From contig JAFSUU010000031.1 of the NCBI GenBank assembly GCA_017445115.1, forward strand, positions 1-32,798: a stretch of 32,798 nucleotides of DNA, written 5' to 3'. Both the position numbers and the translations under genes were made by a program. This document shows, one piece after another, positions 1-7,320 of this stretch. Position 1 is the stretch's first letter, and each line of letters begins with the position of its first letter. This DNA comes from Clostridia bacterium. Lineage in GTDB: Bacteria; Bacillota_A; Clostridia; Oscillospirales; CAG-272. The notes under the pieces were generated by a model. That model saw nothing but the letters and a program-made list of their open reading frames with translations, was not told the origin of the DNA and made no database searches.

Positions 1-14
1 GTGGAGGAGACTAT

Positions 15-401
15 ATGGGATACTATCAGCCATGCCCAGAATTTGATGAATGCAATCGTCTCATCAATGAATACTTTGAAACCAAGCAATATGAAAAATG
101 CTTTCAGGGACATATACCGCTTGCTGAGAAAGGTTATCCACTGGCAGAGTGTCAGGTCGGCTATTTCTACTATGTTGGTTTGGGCGTGAAAAAAGACGCA
201 GAAAAAGCATTTTATTGGACAAAACGAGCAGCTGAACATGGTGATAGGGACGGACAGTTTAATCTCGCCAGCTTTTATGAAGAAGGAATTGGGACTGGAA
301 TTGACATGGAAGCGGCAAAAGCATGGTATATAAAAGCCGCTGAACAGAATCATGATTTGGCAATCAGAAAATGTAAAGAACTGAAAATATACACAGATTG
401 A
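15..401 (+). CDS. Sel1-repeat (SLR/TPR-like) protein, possibly 5'-incomplete
   Basis: The 128-residue product has two Sel1-type helical repeats, about residues 42-77 and 78-113. They are recognisable from the A-x-x-x-G-x-x-Y/F, G-x-G-x-x-x-D-x-x-K-A and W-x-x-K-A-A-E spacing (for example DAEKAFYWTKRAAEHGD). Such repeats form alpha-solenoids that mediate protein-protein contacts, and no enzymatic motif is visible. The ATG at 15 follows GGAGGAG at 3-9 with good spacing, so this may be the true start. The frame is nevertheless open to the window edge, so a longer protein cannot be excluded. No signal peptide is seen. Codons are AT-rich compared with genes beyond 2 kb. A strong hairpin at 485-525 follows. 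The partner and role are unknown. Confidence 0.75.
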   Translation: MGYYQPCPEFDECNRLINEYFETKQYEKCFQGHIPLAEKGYPLAECQVGYFYYVGLGVKKDAEKAFYWTKRAAEHGDRDGQFNLASFYEEGIGTGIDMEAAKAWYIKAAEQNHDLAIRKCKELKIYTD

Positions 402-427
402 CAAATTCCGGTTTGGCGGGCTTAAGC

Positions 428-479
428 ACGTATCATTTTGGCGTTCTTTCTATGGTTTACGTATCATTATGGCGCTCTT
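428..479. repeat. Pair of 21-bp direct repeats
   Basis: The sequence ACGTATCATT(T/A)TGGCG(T/C)TCTT occurs at 428-448 and again at 459-479, with two mismatches and 31 bp from start to start (about three helical turns). It lies in the gap after the Sel1 gene and before a strong terminator hairpin. It could be a pair of binding sites or the remnant of a local duplication. No function is assigned. Confidence 0.6.
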
Positions 480-484
480 ATACA

Positions 485-525
485 GCAAAAAAGCGTCTTT
501 TGTTAAGCAAAAGACGCTTTTTTGC
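485..525. terminator. Strong bidirectional hairpin terminator
   Basis: A perfect 17-bp inverted repeat (arms 485-501 and 509-525, 7-nt loop) carries the core AGCGTCTTTT/AAAAGACGCT. The A6 and T6 runs are inside the arms, so either strand would give a GC-containing stem followed by a U-rich end. It would close the Sel1 transcript. Confidence 0.8.
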
Positions 526-698
526 AATGAAGTCGCCCTTTACGGGCTAATGAAGGAATGAAGACGTCTCGCTAATTAAGAAATGAAATGGGATAAATGT
601 GAAAACGGGCGACTTCGCTTCATTAACGAGCGCAGCGAGTGACTTCATTAGTGCGAAGCACGACTTCATTAGGTGCGTCAGCACCGTCTTCATTTTCT
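526..698. repeat. Array of short hairpins separated by CTTCATTA motifs
   Basis: In 609-698 the motif (GA)CTTCATTA recurs at about 618, 641, 662 and 686. It alternates with short elements: GCGACTTCGC (609-618), an imperfect one at 627-639, GTGCGAAGCAC (651-661) and GGTGCGTCAGCACC (672-685), three of which can fold as small hairpins. Inverted copies (AATGAAGTCGCCC at 526-538, AATGAAGAC near 557) lie upstream, so the patch could form a larger imperfect inverted repeat. It is non-coding and sits just upstream of the HIT-gene promoter. It resembles a small interspersed or MITE-like element, but no transposase or target-site duplication is seen. Confidence 0.55.
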
Positions 699-708
699 CG
701 GCAAATAA

Positions 709-737
709 TTGAAAAAAGCTCGCTTTTCAAGTATAAT
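709..737 (+). promoter_or_regulatory. Sigma-A-type promoter for the HIT gene
   Basis: TTGAAA (709-714), a 17-nt spacer and TATAAT (732-737) lie about 45 bp upstream of the HIT-gene ATG. The sequence from the -35 into the spacer is itself an imperfect inverted repeat (TTGAAAA ... TTTTCAA). Confidence 0.8.
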
Positions 738-782
738 AAACATAAAAAGAGATAGAAATATCGGGTTTTGCAGGTGAATTAA

Positions 783-1244
783 ATGGATAATTGTGATTGG
801 TGTAACCTGTCTGAAGCAGAGAAACACTTTCAGGTGTACGAAAGTAAATCATGGTCTGTTTTCCTTTCAGATGAACAGGATTATATCGGACGATGCATAT
901 TGGTTTTGAAGCGACATTGCAATTCATTGTCAGAGTTAACAGATGACGAATGGGTCGAGCTTCGCTGTCTGATTTGTAAAGTGGAGGCATGCTTAAAGGC
1001 TGTTTTAGGCGCAACTCTATGTAATTGGAGTTGTTTGATGAATAATTTCTATAAATATCCGGCTCCTGATCCTCATCTTCATATTCACGTAAGACCAAGA
1101 TATGATAAACCCGTGTTGCTCAATGGGCACACTTATACTGACAGTGAGTTTGGTCATCATTATGCGGTGAACAAGAGTTGGGAAATATCTGTTGAAGATA
1201 AAGAAGAAGTGTTTACCAGACTAAAAGAAAGACTGAATAGCTAA
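783..1244 (+). CDS. HIT-family (histidine triad) nucleotide hydrolase/transferase
   Basis: The 153-residue protein carries the histidine-triad signature HLHIHVRP (His98, His100, His102). This is the catalytic HxHxHxx loop of the HIT superfamily, which cleaves nucleoside phosphoramidates or dinucleoside polyphosphates; the central His forms the nucleotidyl intermediate. An N-terminal CDWC pair (Cys4/Cys7) is a possible metal site, as in HIT proteins that begin with a short Cys-x-x-Cys. The length fits the family. The ATG follows AGGTG with about 7-nt spacing, and a near-consensus promoter lies just upstream, so it is probably a single-gene unit. Base composition is AT-rich relative to the rest of the window. 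The exact substrate cannot be told. Confidence 0.88.
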   Translation: MDNCDWCNLSEAEKHFQVYESKSWSVFLSDEQDYIGRCILVLKRHCNSLSELTDDEWVELRCLICKVEACLKAVLGATLCNWSCLMNNFYKYPAPDPHLHIHVRPRYDKPVLLNGHTYTDSEFGHHYAVNKSWEISVEDKEEVFTRLKERLNS

Positions 1245-1406
1245 ATTCTTATTTTTCTCGATAAAACACGTATGAAGCGCTTGCGGTGCGTTAAGCTCGG
1301 TAAATAATAAAACGGATAAAACAATAGGTCGATCCTCGTTTAGTAACGGAAATATGGCAGCTCGCGCAAAACTGTGAACTGCACTTGAAACAGAGAGGTA
1401 CATAAC

Positions 1407-1904
1407 ATGGAAAATGCAGAATGGGTCATGCCGACGCATATCATTGCGGCGGCGGGTATCGTCATTAATGATAACGATGAAATACTGATGGTGAAAACTC
1501 ATCGCGGAGGATGGGTATTTCCCGGGGGACAGGTAGAAGTCGGTGAAAACGTCATAGATGCCGTAAAAAGAGAGGTCATGGAAGAAACCGGCGTTGACAT
1601 TGAAGTCGGTGAAGTGTTCTGCATTTCTTCAAACACATGTAAATATCCCGGATACAACGGAGTCAAAGAAGTGCCCACCAAAATAATGCTCGACTTTATT
1701 TGCAGGGCGAAAGACGGCATACCTCGTCCCTCAAATGAAAACTCCGAGTCGGCTTTCTTTCCAAAGGACAAAGCAAAAGAGTTGATCACTGCTCCCGCTA
1801 TCATTGAAAGATATAAAGCTTATCTGGAATATTCGGGTAGACCGATTTATATGGAATATGTTACTAAGCCGAGCTTTCAGCTGAAACTGAAAAGAACGAT
1901 ATGA
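1407..1904 (+). CDS. Nudix hydrolase
   Basis: The 165-residue protein contains a perfect Nudix box from Gly41 to Val63: G-x5-E-x7-R-E-V-x-E-E-T-G-V. The Glu residues of REVMEE bind the catalytic Mg2+. Family members hydrolyse X-linked nucleoside diphosphates, including oxidised dNTPs, ADP-ribose and sugar nucleotides, as housekeeping or signalling enzymes. Residues 10-30 form the usual first beta strands (IIAAAGIVI ... ILMVKT). No second domain is present, and the specificity is undetermined. The start is preceded by AGAGAGG. The upstream 162-bp gap after the HIT gene holds no clear terminator, so co-transcription with it is possible. This is the last gene of the AT-rich left end. Confidence 0.92.
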   Translation: MENAEWVMPTHIIAAAGIVINDNDEILMVKTHRGGWVFPGGQVEVGENVIDAVKREVMEETGVDIEVGEVFCISSNTCKYPGYNGVKEVPTKIMLDFICRAKDGIPRPSNENSESAFFPKDKAKELITAPAIIERYKAYLEYSGRPIYMEYVTKPSFQLKLKRTI

Positions 1905-2065
1905 CTTTTTCGTCTGAAACCCACTCCCATATCATAACAGAAATATTTTTGTCGAATTATGTTTATTTTTGGCGCCGGATATGGTAAGATAAAAGGTGGA
2001 TCCGGGCGAATCTTTTGCGGTGTGCCGCGGCAAGCCCGGAAAGCCGAAGATCAGGCGGGATAAAT

Positions 2066-3310
2066 ATGAAAAGAAAAATTATTATAAAGCTTATTGCGGC
2101 AGTGATTTGCTGTATGCTTTTGCTGTCCTCCTGCGGGGCAAACGATACGTCTGTCGAGCCCGAGACGACGGGGGTGCCGGAGGATACCGGCAAGGCGGAG
2201 ACCGAAAAGGGCGGCATTGAGACCGTGGACGTCACTTTTGAATCTGTGGACGTCACCTGGGAGAGCATCAGCGACACGACGGAAACCGACGGGACGTCGG
2301 ACACGGCGGAGACGACTGAAACGACCGACGAACCTGTGACGACTGCGCCCCCGGAAACGACACCGGCTCCGGAGACGACAAAAGTGCTGAACGACACGGA
2401 GGCGCCTTTCTTCCTTTACAACGCTTACAACGTGACGCTGACGCGCGGAAAAGAGTTCAATATCCACAAATACATATCATATATCGACGACCAGGACTCC
2501 GACGTTGAACTGATCGTCGGCGGAAGCGTGGACACGAATACGGTAGGAAGTTACTCGCTGAAGCTGACTCTGAAGGACGACGCCGGCAATACCTCCTCCT
2601 CAAGTCTTTCGGTTAAGATCGTAGAGCCCGCATCGTCCGGTTCTTCCGGTTCTTCGGGAACCTATACACCGGAACCTGCGAGGAGCTTCGCTGATTTTAC
2701 GGCGACCTACAAAAGAGCCGGGACTATGGTCGGTATCGACGTTTCCAGATGGCAGGGCGAAATAGATTTCAATAAGGTCGCATCAGCGGGCTGCGAGTTC
2801 GTGATCATGCGTATCGGCGGATACGCGGACGGCGTTTTTGAAGACCCGTGTTATGCGGCAAACATCAGAAACGCGAAAGCCGCGGGTCTGAAAGTCGGCA
2901 TCTACTGGTATTCGGAAGAGAACGGCGCCGCGGCGGTGAGGGAGAACGCTTCCTACCTCTATTCTTTGCTGAACGGCGAAAAACTTGACTTCCCGATATT
3001 CTTCGACTGGGAGGACTACTATAACTTCGAAGACTATAAAATGAGCGTCCGCGACCTCAACGATATGTTCCTCGCTTTCAAGGACGAGGCGGAATCGCGC
3101 GGGTACAAAGCGGCGCTTTACAACAGCAAATACTTTCTCGGCATCCTCTGGTCGGAGGAAGTTAAGGGAGACGGCGTCTGGCTCGCGCACTATATTGACG
3201 AGACGACCTACACGGGAAAGTTTTTCCTCTGGCAGCAGGGGCTTGGCAGTATAGACGGCATTTACGGCGATGTTGACGTCGACGTCTTCTATCCCGACAG
3301 GATGAAATAA
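2066..3310 (+). CDS. Secreted GH25-family lysozyme-like lipoprotein with Ig-like domain
   Basis: The 414-residue product starts at the ATG preceded by AGGCGGGA; an in-frame upstream ATG at 2015 would only prepend a non-signal segment. Residues 1-22 form a lipoprotein signal with lipobox LSSC (Cys23), so the protein is anchored on the outer face of the membrane. Residues 26-110 are a Thr/Glu/Asp-rich linker. Residues 111-187 look like a bacterial Ig/cadherin-like fold (DTEAPFF ... DDAGNTS). A Ser/Gly linker follows. Residues 220-414 are a glycoside hydrolase family 25 domain: GIDVSRWQ (Asp225), DWE (Asp314/Glu316) and the terminal YGDVDVDVF strand. GH25 enzymes cleave the MurNAc-GlcNAc bond of peptidoglycan. 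The HAD gene starts 11 bp downstream, suggesting a joint transcript. Confidence 0.9.
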   Translation: MKRKIIIKLIAAVICCMLLLSSCGANDTSVEPETTGVPEDTGKAETEKGGIETVDVTFESVDVTWESISDTTETDGTSDTAETTETTDEPVTTAPPETTPAPETTKVLNDTEAPFFLYNAYNVTLTRGKEFNIHKYISYIDDQDSDVELIVGGSVDTNTVGSYSLKLTLKDDAGNTSSSSLSVKIVEPASSGSSGSSGTYTPEPARSFADFTATYKRAGTMVGIDVSRWQGEIDFNKVASAGCEFVIMRIGGYADGVFEDPCYAANIRNAKAAGLKVGIYWYSEENGAAAVRENASYLYSLLNGEKLDFPIFFDWEDYYNFEDYKMSVRDLNDMFLAFKDEAESRGYKAALYNSKYFLGILWSEEVKGDGVWLAHYIDETTYTGKFFLWQQGLGSIDGIYGDVDVDVFYPDRMK

Positions 3311-3321
3311 ACTGTATTATC

Positions 3322-4125
3322 ATGAACTCATTTACCGATTTTGAGAATTATATATTCGATTTTTACGGAACTCTTGCGGGGGTACACACCGACGAGGCGT
3401 CTTATCCGTTCTGGGAAAAGATGGCGGGGTGGTACTCTGTTTTCGGCGCGGACTATCTGCCGGAGGAGCTGGCGGAAAAATACCGCGGTATGGTAGCGGA
3501 GGAAGAGGAAAAGCTTCGCAAGTCGACGGGGTGCCGCTTTCCCGAGATAAAGCTTGAGACGGTATTCGTGAGGCTTCTTCTTGAAGCGACGCCGAGGCGT
3601 CGTGCCGAAAAGTTTCCCGCACCGGGTGAGATCTCCCGGTGGGCGGTCGACACCGCAAACGCATTCAGGATCGCGTCGAGGGATTACCTTGCGCCGTTCG
3701 ACGGCGCGAAGGAGCTTCTTTCACTGCTTCGTGCGAAAGGAAAGAAGGTATATCTTCTCTCGAACGCGCAGGCCGTCTTCACCGTGCCGGAGATCGAACG
3801 CTGCGGGATGGCGGAGAGCTTTGACGATATATGGCTCTCGTCGGACCACGGAGTGAGGAAGCCCGATCCGTCTTTTCTCACATGCCTTATGAAAAAGCAC
3901 AATATGGCGCAAGACAGGACCGTGATGATCGGCAACGACTGGTACGCCGACATGGGCGTCGCCGCGTCGTGCGGAGTTTTCGGTATGTGGGTCAACAGCG
4001 ACGGAAGAAGCGGCGCGGAAAAGGCAGCGTCGCGCGATATGATACGCAAAGAGTACGGGGAAGATGCCGCCGGCAGGATCTGCGAGTCGGAGAGTATCGC
4101 AAAACTTGTAAAAACGTTCAATTAA
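3322..4125 (+). CDS. HAD-superfamily hydrolase (phosphatase-like)
   Basis: The 267-residue protein has the four HAD motifs. Motif I is DFYGTL (nucleophile Asp13); motif II is LLSNAQ; motif III is a Lys in VRKPDPS; motif IV is GNDWYADM. A helical cap lies between motifs I and II. HAD enzymes form an aspartyl-phosphate intermediate, so a small-molecule phosphatase is most likely. The second aspartate of the usual DxD is Tyr15, as in the haloacid-dehalogenase-like DxYGT branch, so the general acid/base may differ and phosphatase activity is not certain. No good Shine-Dalgarno precedes the ATG. It lies 11 bp after the GH25 stop, so translational coupling is likely. A hairpin follows at 4133-4155. 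Confidence 0.85.
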   Translation: MNSFTDFENYIFDFYGTLAGVHTDEASYPFWEKMAGWYSVFGADYLPEELAEKYRGMVAEEEEKLRKSTGCRFPEIKLETVFVRLLLEATPRRRAEKFPAPGEISRWAVDTANAFRIASRDYLAPFDGAKELLSLLRAKGKKVYLLSNAQAVFTVPEIERCGMAESFDDIWLSSDHGVRKPDPSFLTCLMKKHNMAQDRTVMIGNDWYADMGVAASCGVFGMWVNSDGRSGAEKAASRDMIRKEYGEDAAGRICESESIAKLVKTFN

Positions 4126-4132
4126 CAGACCG

Positions 4133-4158
4133 GAGCGCGTTTTGCCGACGCGCTCTTT
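4133..4158 (+). terminator. Probable terminator after the HAD gene
   Basis: GAGCGCG (4133-4139) pairs with CGCGCTC (4149-4155) across a 9-nt loop, followed only by a short T run. It separates the GH25/HAD unit from the next promoter at 4193. Confidence 0.55.
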
Positions 4159-4192
4159 AGAATGTGACAAACGGGGCGGAAAAACTTTTTTC

Positions 4193-4221
4193 TTGACACA
4201 AAGGCAAATAAATGATAGAAT
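4193..4221 (+). promoter_or_regulatory. Consensus sigma-A promoter for the glycosyltransferase gene
   Basis: TTGACA (4193-4198), a 17-nt spacer and TAGAAT (4216-4221), with the start codon about 35 bp downstream. Confidence 0.85.
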
Positions 4222-4255
4222 TAATATAATTAATGTAAGAAAAGGAGACCGGCTG

Positions 4256-5371
4256 ATGGACAAGCTGATCTTGATACCCGCCTATAAGCCGGACGGCAGA
4301 CTTACCGAGATCTGCCGCAAGCTCTCGTCCGACTATTACGTCCTCGTGATAGACGACGGAAGCGGCTCCGAATTTGACTCGGTGTTTGAAGACACTGAAA
4401 AATACGCCGTCGTCAAGAGGTACGAAAAGAACCGCGGAAAAGGCGGCGCGCTTAAATACGGGTTTTCTCAGGTAAATGAGCTTTTCCCTGACGTAAAGTT
4501 CGTTATCACCGCCGACGCCGACGGTCAGCACACTCCCGAGGATATTTCAAAAGTGGCGGAAAAGGTAGAATCCGCGGGCGGACTCGTTCTCGGCTCGAGA
4601 GAGTTTGCCGGTAAAGTCCCGCTTCGCTCCGCGTTCGGCAACGGGCTGACGAAAGTAGTCTTCAAGATAGCGTCCGGCGTAAAGGTCAAGGACACTCAGA
4701 CGGGGCTCCGCGCTTTCGGCGTGGAATATCTTAAAGAGTTCTCGGAGCTGAAAGGCGACCGCTATGAGTTCGAGATGACTCAGCTGATGTACGCGGCGAA
4801 AAAGAGGATACCGATAAGCGAGGTCGTCATTGAGACTATCTACGAAAACGGCAACGAGACCTCCCATTTCAATCCTATAAAAGATTCGTTGAAAATTTAC
4901 AAAGTCATATATCTGAATTCTACGTTTCTCAAGAGCGTGACGTCGTCGATGATAGCTTTCGCGACGGACTTCGTGATCGCGAGCCTGCTTCAGTCCTACG
5001 TTTTCACATCGACGCCTCTGATCTCCGGCCCCGCGTTTCTGCAGAGCATCATCACCTCGTATTCGACTTCGATGACGTTCGCGTGGCTCGTGAGCTCGCT
5101 TCTCAACTTCTTTATCAACAAAAAGTGGGCGTTCAAATCCAACCAGAGCCTTGGACGCTCGCTGATCGGATTCTACGCTCTCGCTACCCCGATATTCATA
5201 CTCAAGGCGTTCGTGTTCACACCGATCCTCGAGTCCGGAAGCGTCTCTTTCAAGCTTACGTATTTCATAGTGAACCTCGTTATGTATTTCTTAAATTACG
5301 TGATACAGAAGAAGTTTATCTTTAAGGTTATAGACAACGCCGCGAAAAAAGAGAGAAATCCCGGCAAATAA
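4256..5371 (+). CDS. Family 2 glycosyltransferase fused to a GtrA-like membrane domain
   Basis: The 371-residue protein starts at the ATG 8 nt after AAAGGAG and downstream of the promoter at 4193; the longer open frame from 4142 would begin upstream of that promoter. Residues 1-215 form a DPM-synthase-like GT2 domain: LILIPAYKP, VIDDGS (Asp33/34), NRGKGGAL, the metal-binding DADGQH (Asp87/Asp89) and DTQTGLRAF. Residues ~220-365 have several membrane spans and a GtrA-like pattern, including NFFINKKWAF. Such fusions transfer a sugar from a nucleotide donor to, or flip it on, a polyprenyl phosphate for cell-surface polymers. The sugar cannot be read from sequence. A stem-loop terminator follows. 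Confidence 0.9.
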   Translation: MDKLILIPAYKPDGRLTEICRKLSSDYYVLVIDDGSGSEFDSVFEDTEKYAVVKRYEKNRGKGGALKYGFSQVNELFPDVKFVITADADGQHTPEDISKVAEKVESAGGLVLGSREFAGKVPLRSAFGNGLTKVVFKIASGVKVKDTQTGLRAFGVEYLKEFSELKGDRYEFEMTQLMYAAKKRIPISEVVIETIYENGNETSHFNPIKDSLKIYKVIYLNSTFLKSVTSSMIAFATDFVIASLLQSYVFTSTPLISGPAFLQSIITSYSTSMTFAWLVSSLLNFFINKKWAFKSNQSLGRSLIGFYALATPIFILKAFVFTPILESGSVSFKLTYFIVNLVMYFLNYVIQKKFIFKVIDNAAKKERNPGK

Positions 5372-5382
5372 TTATAACGATA

Positions 5383-5420
5383 CGGCGGGCGAGTTACTCC
5401 GTCCGCCGAATGATTTTTTA
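5383..5420 (+). terminator. Terminator of the glycosyltransferase gene
   Basis: A GC-rich stem (CGGCGGGCG at 5383-5391 pairs with the sequence ending at 5408, with one G-U pair and one bulge) is followed by a T6 run at 5413-5418. Confidence 0.75.
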
Positions 5421-5445
5421 TCTTACGGTGAAAGGAACGCAGGAT

Positions 5446-6045
5446 TTGGAAGAACTGAAAAATATAATAGCGTCAAATATTGCGTCTCTCCGCAAGATCA
5501 ACGGGATGACTCAGGCGGAGCTTGCGGAAAAGCTCTGCTATTCGGACAAGGCGATATCGAAGTGGGAGCGCGGGGAATCGATCCCCGACGTCATCGTTCT
5601 GAAACAGGTGTCCGACTTATTTTCCGTCACGGTGGATTATCTTCTGACAGAACACGACGGAAACGAGCCGGCAGCCTTTGACGACACGGCGCAGCGGAAA
5701 AAGAACCGTACGCTGATCTCGGCGGTATCCGCGGGCTCCGTATGGTTCTTCGCGACCGCGCTTTTTATAGCGTTCATTCTGCTTGACGTGACGATCCCCG
5801 TTGGAAACTGGATGATATTCATTTACGCAGTTCCCGCGTTTCTTGTCGTTGCGCTTGTTTTCAACTGCATCTGGGGAACGAGAAACGTCAGAGCGCTTCT
5901 CGTCTCTCTGCTAATGTGGAGCGTGCTCGGCTCAGTGTGCCTCACGTTCCGGGATATGAATTTATGGCTCCTCTTCGTGGTCGGAGCGCCGGCGCAGATC
6001 ATAATTTTGCTCAGCTTCGGGATCGGAAAGAAAACGAATAAATAA
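5446..6045 (+). CDS. XRE-family regulator with C-terminal membrane domain
   Basis: The product begins with a Cro/CI-type helix-turn-helix (residues ~9-66; MTQAELAEKL, KAISKWERGESIPD). A linker and a C-terminal half with about four hydrophobic spans follow, giving a membrane-bound DNA-binding protein. TTG at 5446 is chosen as the start (199 aa). AAAGGA lies 9 nt upstream, and family members typically begin a few residues before the ELKxxIAxNI helix. The in-frame ATG at 5410 falls inside the preceding terminator region and has no ribosome binding site. This architecture is common in Clostridia, where it is thought to link gene control to an envelope signal. The target is unknown. Its gene converges with the aryl-acid operon at a shared terminator. 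Confidence 0.85.
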   Translation: MEELKNIIASNIASLRKINGMTQAELAEKLCYSDKAISKWERGESIPDVIVLKQVSDLFSVTVDYLLTEHDGNEPAAFDDTAQRKKNRTLISAVSAGSVWFFATALFIAFILLDVTIPVGNWMIFIYAVPAFLVVALVFNCIWGTRNVRALLVSLLMWSVLGSVCLTFRDMNLWLLFVVGAPAQIIILLSFGIGKKTNK

Positions 6046-6061
6046 TTTATGCAAACGTATA

Positions 6062-6096
6062 AAATCAGCGGCATCCGGTAAGGATGCCGCTGATTT
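6062..6096. terminator. Bidirectional terminator between xre gene and aminotransferase operon
   Basis: A perfect 15-bp stem (AAATCAGCGGCATCC at 6062-6076, 5-nt loop, complement at 6082-6096) has A/T-rich flanks on both sides. It closes the rightward xre transcript and the leftward seven-gene operon. Confidence 0.85.
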
Positions 6097-6112
6097 ATTC
6101 TTGCAGATCGCA

Positions 6113-7309
6113 TTATTTGAAATACTCTTTCGCGAGCGCCTCAAAAGAGGGAAGCGAGCGCTTTATCATGTCGGTAGATACGCAGTACGAAATCCTGACG
6201 TAGCCCGGACAGCCGAAACTGTCTGAGGGAACGAGAAGAAGCTCGTATTTTTTAGCTCTCTCGCAAAACGCTTTGGCGTCGCTCTCGGGCGATTTCATAA
6301 AGAGGTAGAAAGCGCCGTCCGGGTAAACGCACTCAAAACCGTATGACGTGAGGTTGTCGTAGAGAAGGTCGCGGTTGGTTTTGTAGACCGAAATGTCGGC
6401 GGTCTTGCCGAGACATCTCGAAACGACTCTCTGCATCGTTGACGGAGCGCAGACGAAGCCGAGCGCGCGTCCCGCGCCGCAGACCGCGGCGTAAACCTCG
6501 CGCGAGTCCTTTATCCTGTTCGATACGACGATGTAGCCGATACGCTCTCCCGGAAGAGAAAGCGACTTGCTGAACGAGTAGCAAACTATCGTGTCGTCGT
6601 AAAGATTGACGAGATAGGGAAGATCGGTATCGCCGTCGTAAACGAGCTCGCGGTACGGCTCGTCGGAGATGAGAAAGATCGTTTTTCCGAATTCCGCTTC
6701 TTTTTTGCGAAGAACGCCGCAGAGCGCCTCGAGGCGTTCGGGTTTGATGACAACTCCGGTCGGGTTGTTCGGCGTGTTGATGATGACGGCTTTCGTCTTC
6801 GGTGTGACCGCAGCCTCAAACGCTTCAAGATCGACCTCGAAAGTCTTTGTGTCCGCGGGAACAACGACGAGAGTCGCTCCCGACGCTTCCGCGAAAACTC
6901 TGTATTCGGGGAAGAACGGAGCAATCACGACGACCTCGTCGCCGGCGTTTGTCACCGCGCCGAGCGATACGGTCAGCGACGCCGCGGCGCCGCAGGTCAT
7001 ATATACGTCGTCCTTCGTGATGCCGGCGGAAAATCTTTTGTTGATATCGTTTGCGATCGCGATGCGGACTCCTTCGTCGCCGACGGCGGAGGTGTAGCCG
7101 TGAAGCGCTACCGGGTCGAAATTGTTGACGAGATCGGTTATCGCGTCCTTCACCTCGTCGGGCGCGGGTACGCTCGGGTTGCCGAGGCTGAAATCGTAGA
7201 CGTTTTCAGCGCCGATCTCCCGTCTTCTTGCGTTTCCGTATTCAAAAATGTCTCGGATGACGGACCTCACTTTGCCGAGGGACGCCATCTTTTCATTTAT
7301 GTTTGACAT
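6113..7309 (-). CDS. PLP-dependent class I/II aminotransferase (probable aromatic amino acid aminotransferase)
   Basis: The 398-residue fold-type I aminotransferase has the family hallmarks: NNPTG (181-185), the pyridine-binding Asp216 in SDEPYRE, the Schiff-base Lys248 in SFSKSLSLPGER and phosphate-binding Arg256. It swaps an amino group between an amino acid and a 2-oxoacid in the cytosol. It is the last gene of the T-box operon. GGAGG precedes its ATG, which is 11 bp after the ACT gene stop. In that setting it most plausibly converts an arylpyruvate made by IorAB (4-hydroxyphenylpyruvate, phenylpyruvate or indolepyruvate) into tyrosine, phenylalanine or tryptophan, or runs in reverse. Family assignment is sure; aromatic specificity is inferred from neighbours and the tyrosine T-box. 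Confidence 0.9.
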   Translation of the reverse strand: MSNINEKMASLGKVRSVIRDIFEYGNARRREIGAENVYDFSLGNPSVPAPDEVKDAITDLVNNFDPVALHGYTSAVGDEGVRIAIANDINKRFSAGITKDDVYMTCGAAASLTVSLGAVTNAGDEVVVIAPFFPEYRVFAEASGATLVVVPADTKTFEVDLEAFEAAVTPKTKAVIINTPNNPTGVVIKPERLEALCGVLRKKEAEFGKTIFLISDEPYRELVYDGDTDLPYLVNLYDDTIVCYSFSKSLSLPGERIGYIVVSNRIKDSREVYAAVCGAGRALGFVCAPSTMQRVVSRCLGKTADISVYKTNRDLLYDNLTSYGFECVYPDGAFYLFMKSPESDAKAFCERAKKYELLLVPSDSFGCPGYVRISYCVSTDMIKRSLPSFEALAKEYFK

Positions 7310-7320
7310 GAAGTCCTCCG

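Noticed and set aside
609..698. Possible CRISPR array
   Set aside because: The repeated motif is about 8-10 nt with 11-15-nt intervening hairpins, far shorter than CRISPR repeats and spacers, and no cas gene is near.
1963..2397. Ser/Val-rich minus-strand frame of 144 codons
   Set aside because: It is the complement of the Thr/Glu-rich linker codons of the GH25 lipoprotein; low complexity explains it.
5410..5445. ATG at 5410 as start of the XRE membrane regulator
   Set aside because: It lies two bases after the terminator stem of the previous gene with no ribosome binding site; TTG at 5446 has AAAGGA at 9 nt and gives the usual N terminus.
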